From an uncultured Porphyromonadaceae bacterium (GTDB lineage Bacteria; Bacteroidota; Bacteroidia; Bacteroidales; Muribaculaceae): a stretch of 9,471 nt of DNA. Under the pieces are notes generated by a model that saw only the letters and a list, made by a program, of their open reading frames with translations, ran no database searches and was not told where the DNA came from. Shown piece after piece: positions 6,622 to 9,471 of this stretch; positions within the stretch are counted from its first letter, which is position 1, and each line of letters starts with the position of its first letter. The position numbers and the translations under genes were made by a program. The stretch is taken from contig CAMWOD010000020.1 of the NCBI GenBank assembly GCA_947175715.1, positions 1 through 9,471 of the forward strand, read 5' to 3'.

Positions 6622-7557
6622 TTAGTGGTGCGATTGATTGTTGAGTACATCGATGTCGAGAGCTCGGCATATCAGAGCCTGACGTGCGTACAAGCCATTG
6701 CGTGCCTGTTCGAAATAGTAAGCTTTGGGGTTGTCGTCGACATCGGGATTAATCTCGTTGACACGGGGTAGGGGGTGGAGTATTCGCATATTTGGGCGAG
6801 ATTCGGCGAGCATGTCGTTGTGCAGTGAATATAAGTCCTTGACGCGCTCATACTCCATAATGTCGCTGAAGCGTTCGCGTTGCACACGAGTCATATAAAG
6901 GATGTCGGTAGAGTTAATCACCTCGGGAGAGAAGTCGGTATGTACCTCATAGGGTATATTATATTTATCGCATATCTCCATGTATTCGCGCGGCATCATC
7001 AGCTCATCACACGCCACAAACTTGAATCGGGGGCTAAAATGACGCAGTGCCATAAGCAATGAATGTACAGTGCGCCCGTATTTCAGGTCGCCAACCATGG
7101 TGATGTCAAGGTTGTCGAGTCGTCCCTGAGTCTTGTAGATGGAATAAAGGTCGAGCATCGTCTGCGAGGGGTGCTGATTGGCTCCATCTCCGGCGTTAAT
7201 CACCGGAGTGTCGGTCACTTCGGCGGCATAACGTGCTGCGCCCTCAAGATAGTGTCGCATGATAATCAGGTCGACGTAATTGCTCACCATTTTTATCGTG
7301 TCTTTGAGCGTCTCACCCTTCGATGAGCTTGTGGTGGATGCATCGGAGAACCCGATCACGCGACCGCCAAGACGGTTTACAGCCGTTTCAAAGCTCAGGC
7401 GCGTGCGGGTGGAGGGTTCAAAAAACAGGGTTGCCACTACCTTGCCATCAAGGATTTTGTGATTGGGGTTTTGCTCAAAATAGCGAGCCACCTCCAGCAG
7501 TCGGAGGATTTCATCCTTCGATATGTCGGAGATGGCAACTAAGCTTTTAGGGTTCAT
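6622..7557 (-). CDS. pyrB: Aspartate carbamoyltransferase catalytic chain
   Basis: A 311-aa catalytic subunit joining carbamoyl phosphate and aspartate, the committed step of UMP synthesis. Visible active-site groups are FFEPSTRTR (45-53) for carbamoyl phosphate, K80 in SSSKGE (the 80s loop reaching into the neighbouring subunit), R101/H102 (RHYLEG), H129 and Q132 in GANQHPSQ, R162 in KYGRTVHS, R224/Q226 in TRVQRER for aspartate, and HPLPR (261-265). The frame is open upstream to 7761, but those 68 residues do not look like PyrB and span the promoter. The ATG at 7555-7557 (MNPKSLVAISD) gives the usual family length. It is the first gene of the five-gene minus-strand operon. Its leader is short, about 38 nt from the predicted transcription start, and carries the inverted repeat described separately. 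Confidence 0.97.
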   Translation of the reverse strand: MNPKSLVAISDISKDEILRLLEVARYFEQNPNHKILDGKVVATLFFEPSTRTRLSFETAVNRLGGRVIGFSDASTTSSSKGETLKDTIKMVSNYVDLIIMRHYLEGAARYAAEVTDTPVINAGDGANQHPSQTMLDLYSIYKTQGRLDNLDITMVGDLKYGRTVHSLLMALRHFSPRFKFVACDELMMPREYMEICDKYNIPYEVHTDFSPEVINSTDILYMTRVQRERFSDIMEYERVKDLYSLHNDMLAESRPNMRILHPLPRVNEINPDVDDNPKAYYFEQARNGLYARQALICRALDIDVLNNQSHH

Positions 7558-7575
7558 TGCACTATGTGGGGTGAT

Positions 7576-7599
7576 AGCGGATACACCGGCGTATCCGCT
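7576..7599 (-). promoter_or_regulatory. Perfect inverted repeat over the pyrB transcription start
   Basis: AGCGGATAC (7576-7584) and GTATCCGCT (7591-7599) are exact reverse complements around a 6-nt ACCGGC spacer. The repeat lies just downstream of the predicted pyrB -7 box (7602-7609), so it covers the transcription start and the 5' end of the leader RNA. It could be a repressor operator or a 5' hairpin that stabilises or regulates the mRNA. No T-tract follows in the pyrB direction, so it is not a simple attenuator-type terminator. Confidence 0.6.
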
Positions 7600-7601
7600 C
7601 A

Positions 7602-7634
7602 CAAAGGTACGAAATTTTTTGCTACCTAAACACA
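7602..7634 (-). promoter_or_regulatory. Predicted pyrB operon promoter (Bacteroidota type)
   Basis: On the minus strand TACCTTTG (7609 to 7602) fits the Bacteroidota -7 consensus TAnnTTTG. About 21 nt upstream the -33 element is weak: TGTG at 7634-7631 instead of TTTG. Transcription would start near 7595, about 38 nt before the pyrB ATG. Confidence 0.5.
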
Positions 7635-7639
7635 CGGCA

Positions 7640-7678
7640 GGGATTATTCCCGCGATTTTATCAATAAAACAGTGATAA
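7640..7678. promoter_or_regulatory. Two small dyads upstream of the pyrB promoter
   Basis: GGGA-TTAT-TCCC (7640-7651) and TTATCA-N9-TGATAA (7658-7663 with 7673-7678) are short perfect inverted repeats between the divergent promoters. They might be regulator sites, but each is short enough to arise by chance in AT-rich DNA. Confidence 0.25.
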
Positions 7679-7698
7679 CTTCGGTGTGTGGCTGTCGA

Positions 7699-7730
7699 TT
7701 TGTATAAGTCGTGAATGTCAGTTACCTTTG
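7699..7730 (+). promoter_or_regulatory. Predicted promoter of the acetyltransferase gene
   Basis: TTTG (7699-7702), a 20-nt spacer and TACCTTTG (7723-7730) match both elements and spacing of the Bacteroidota primary sigma promoter. Transcription would start near 7737, leaving a leader of about 60 nt before the ATG at 7799. An imperfect palindrome (TTGA 7741 … TCAA 7761, with TGACTCA in the centre) falls just after the start. Confidence 0.68.
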
Positions 7731-7798
7731 CACTGATCGATTGAGCGTGACTCAGCGTCAAAGACTTTCTATTTCAGCTCGTAAAAATTGCAGTATTT

Positions 7799-8422
7799 AT
7801 GAAATTTGAAACCATAGAGCGTGAGGGGGAAAAAGTGACTATACCGATTCCCCAATCATTTAGGGATTGCTACAAGCTTTGTCAAAGCGATTTATATAGG
7901 TTGTATGGCAAGCTACCGACGTTGACTAAGGTAATTGCGCTGGCTATTTTTACTCCCAGGTCGCAAAAGTCGCTGCTGATATGGTTAAGATTTGCTGCGG
8001 CAAGGACTAAGGTTTGGTCAAAGTTATTCCGTGGACTTTACAAGTGGTGCTCACTGAAATACAACATAAATATCCCGTCGAGTACTAAAATCGGATATGG
8101 CTTCTTTATAGGACATGGTATCTGTATAATAGTCAATAAGGATACTGTGATTGGAAACAATGTGAATATCAGCCAATTCCTGAATATTGGTACTAATCAC
8201 CGCACACCAGCTCTGATAGCCGACAATGTGTATCTGGGTCCGATGTGCTGTGTGGTAGAGGATGTGGTGATAGGGCATGACAGCGTGATTGGCGCTGGAG
8301 CCGTGGTGACTAAAAGTGTACCTTCCTGCTCTACAGCTGTGGGCGTGCCGGCTAAGCCCATCAACACACATCCTCAGAGCTATATCGACAATCCTTTCCC
8401 CGTGAAGTTAATGCAACAATAA
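7799..8422 (+). CDS. CysE-like hexapeptide-repeat O-acetyltransferase
   Basis: A 207-aa left-handed beta-helix acetyltransferase, of the kind annotated as serine acetyltransferase. The N-terminal 90 residues are mostly alpha-helical and basic. The hexapeptide helix runs about 91-187, with typical turns DTVIGNNVNIS, ADNVYLGP, DVVIGHDSVIGAGAVVT and the closing VGVPAK. His106 in IGHG aligns with the catalytic His of CysE. From memory of E. coli CysE, the serine-site Asp next to that His is Gly105 here, and the Asp of the catalytic dyad region (VDIHP) is replaced by INIPS. This, and the short 207-aa length against about 270 for CysE, suggest a sugar or polysaccharide acceptor rather than L-serine, although cysteine synthesis is not excluded. 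It is a single gene with its own promoter, facing away from pyrB and converging on the CDF gene. Confidence 0.82.
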   Translation: MKFETIEREGEKVTIPIPQSFRDCYKLCQSDLYRLYGKLPTLTKVIALAIFTPRSQKSLLIWLRFAAARTKVWSKLFRGLYKWCSLKYNINIPSSTKIGYGFFIGHGICIIVNKDTVIGNNVNISQFLNIGTNHRTPALIADNVYLGPMCCVVEDVVIGHDSVIGAGAVVTKSVPSCSTAVGVPAKPINTHPQSYIDNPFPVKLMQQ

Positions 8423-8425
8423 CTG

Positions 8426-8462
8426 CCTGTATTATTCTGCTCAATGAGAAAATAAAAGCAGG
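8426..8462. terminator. Weak imperfect hairpin between convergent genes
   Basis: CCTG (8426-8429) pairs with CAGG (8459-8462), and the inner TATTATT / AATAAAA arms pair with one mismatch and one bulge. The stem is AT-rich and the nearest T-run (8472-8478) lies 10 nt away, inside the end of the opposite gene. It sits where a terminator is expected between convergent genes, but its form is poor. Confidence 0.28.
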
Positions 8463-8468
8463 ATTCGA

Positions 8469-9377
8469 TTATTTTTTTGGATTGTGAGTGGGGGAGGTAG
8501 GCTCCATGTGAATATTGATTATGGATTTTCGGCCAAACTCGCGTTTTATGGCTTTCTCGGCAGCCGTGGCTTTCTCATGTGCTTCGGTGAGGGTGAGGTT
8601 GCCATCCATCTTTGCTGTTAAATCAACGGCTATATCGTTGCCTATGCGACGTGTGCGGAGGTTATGAACACTCATAATGCCAGGAACACTCTTTACGAGA
8701 CTGACAATTTTCTTTTCATTATCTTCGGGGAGTGAGGCTTCGAGCAGTTCACTGATACATGGCTTCACGATGTCGTAGCCGCTCTTGATAATCAGTATGC
8801 TCACTACAATTGCCGCTATTGGATCGAGTATGCGCCAGCGGTCGCCCAAGAACATCGCTCCAGCAATACCTATGAGGGTGCCAAGCGATGATACGGCATC
8901 GCTGCGATGATGCCAGGCATTGGCAGTCACAGCCTGAGAGTTGAGGGTTTTGCCTTTGCGCAGGGTATATCGGAAAAGCCATTCCTTCGACAGAATCGAT
9001 GCAACGGCTACTATCAAGGCAAGCATTGTAGGACGTTCGAGAACATCTCCGTTGATGCTGCGCACCACAGATTCAATGCCCCCTATCATGAGCCCAACGC
9101 CTGCGCCAATCAGCAGCAGTCCGATGATGACGGTAGCCAGTGTTTCAAATTTGCCATGGCCATAATCGTGTGTCTTGTCTTTTGGCTTGCCAGCTATCTT
9201 TACAAACACGAGGATGACCACATCAGAGACGAAATCGCTAAGAGAGTGCACAGCGTCGGCAACCATTGCTGAGCTACGCCCTAAGAAGCCGGCAATGAAC
9301 TTCAACACGATAAGGACGGCATTAACAGCCGACCCTATCAGCGTGACTTTAAATATCTCCTTTTCGCGCGATTGCAT
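8469..9377 (-). CDS. Cation diffusion facilitator family transporter (zinc-type)
   Basis: A 302-aa inner-membrane CDF antiporter that exports divalent metal, most likely Zn2+, in exchange for protons. Six membrane segments are visible, at about 12-32, 37-60, 80-103, 117-135, 160-178 and 184-202. The transport site is HSLSD in TM2 (H44, D48) plus HHRSD in TM5 (H156, D160). This HxxxD / HxxxD pair matches zinc-preferring CDFs, whereas iron/manganese types use DxxxD. DYGHGKFE (71-78) is the conserved cytoplasmic loop after TM2. The C-terminal metallochaperone-like domain (about 210-295) carries H238 in VHNLRTRR, H267 in EAHE and HMEP at 290-293, the expected dimer-interface metal ligands. Length is typical. 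The ATG at 9375-9377 starts a short basic N-terminus before TM1. It is transcribed alone from the right and converges with the acetyltransferase gene, with no visible metal-regulator neighbour in the window. Confidence 0.93.
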   Translation of the reverse strand: MQSREKEIFKVTLIGSAVNAVLIVLKFIAGFLGRSSAMVADAVHSLSDFVSDVVILVFVKIAGKPKDKTHDYGHGKFETLATVIIGLLLIGAGVGLMIGGIESVVRSINGDVLERPTMLALIVAVASILSKEWLFRYTLRKGKTLNSQAVTANAWHHRSDAVSSLGTLIGIAGAMFLGDRWRILDPIAAIVVSILIIKSGYDIVKPCISELLEASLPEDNEKKIVSLVKSVPGIMSVHNLRTRRIGNDIAVDLTAKMDGNLTLTEAHEKATAAEKAIKREFGRKSIINIHMEPTSPTHNPKK

Positions 9378-9430
9378 ACGTTGTTGCTATAAGATTTCGC
9401 TATCAAAAATTGCTGAAAATGTGTGGTTCG

Positions 9431-9438
9431 CAAAATTA
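9431..9438 (-). promoter_or_regulatory. Possible -7 promoter element of the CDF gene
   Basis: On the minus strand TAATTTTG (9438 to 9431) fits TAnnTTTG, placing a start near 9424 and a leader of about 47 nt. No convincing TTTG -33 element is seen 19-21 nt upstream in the AT-rich DNA at the window edge. Any operator farther upstream lies outside the window. Confidence 0.4.
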
Positions 9439-9471
9439 CTAATATATTTTAACATATAATTATACTCCTTT

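Noticed and set aside
6620..6670. Upstream extension of pyrI to an ATG at 6670
   Set aside because: It would overlap the end of pyrB, and the added 17 residues do not belong to the PyrI family.
7558..7761. Upstream extension of pyrB to an ATG at 7761
   Set aside because: The extra 68 residues do not resemble PyrB and cover the predicted promoter and the dyads; the ATG at 7557 gives the normal length.
7741..7761. Imperfect 21-bp palindrome after the acetyltransferase transcription start
   Set aside because: Only the outer TTGA/TCAA and the central TGACTCA pair; the intervening GCG triplets are direct, not inverted. Too weak to call as an operator.
1..9471. Mobile elements, CRISPR arrays, tRNA or rRNA genes, defence genes
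   Set aside because: No transposase or integrase frames, terminal repeats, regularly spaced repeats or RNA-gene signatures were seen. The window looks like stable chromosome.

Overview
The window reads as ordinary chromosome of a gut-type Bacteroidota. Order Bacteroidales is well supported and family Muribaculaceae is a guess. Supporting signs are AT-rich translation starts without Shine-Dalgarno sequences, TTTG / TAnnTTTG promoters, a thioredoxin-fold secreted protein of the TlpA type, a PorT-like outer-membrane barrel, and a small secreted protein with a type IX secretion (T9SS) type-A sorting domain. Base composition looks even throughout. I see no mobile element, CRISPR array, tRNA or rRNA.

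Left part (8-3483, plus strand): four envelope or secreted proteins in a row. They are a thioredoxin-fold oxidoreductase, an outer-membrane beta-barrel, a 155-residue T9SS-tailed protein, and, 6 nt after it, a secreted GH18 glycosidase with an intact catalytic motif. A strong hairpin with A and T tracts (3504-3542) ends this group and also serves the convergent operon.

Middle part (3561-7557, minus strand): a tightly packed five-gene operon, transcribed pyrB - pyrI - flavin reductase - glyA - plsC, with gaps of 2, 5, 20 and 4 nt. It joins de novo pyrimidine synthesis (aspartate transcarbamoylase catalytic and regulatory chains) to one-carbon supply (serine hydroxymethyltransferase) and phospholipid acylation. 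Its promoter has a perfect 9-bp inverted repeat over the predicted transcription start. At the flavin reductase / glyA junction, an A_AAA_AAG heptamer in the correct phase would, on a -1 slip, run straight into the glyA frame.

Right part: a divergent intergenic region (7558-7798) carries back-to-back promoters with identical TACCTTTG -7 boxes. It leads on the plus strand to a hexapeptide-repeat O-acetyltransferase that resembles CysE but appears to lack the serine-binding Asp. Last, on the minus strand, is a zinc-type cation diffusion facilitator with its own putative promoter near the window end.

Most genes are familiar. No clearly new multi-gene system is visible. The points most worth testing are the possible flavin reductase-GlyA frameshift fusion, the dyad at the pyrB start site, the sorting-domain protein paired with the GH18 enzyme, and the duplicated translation start before the sorting-domain gene.
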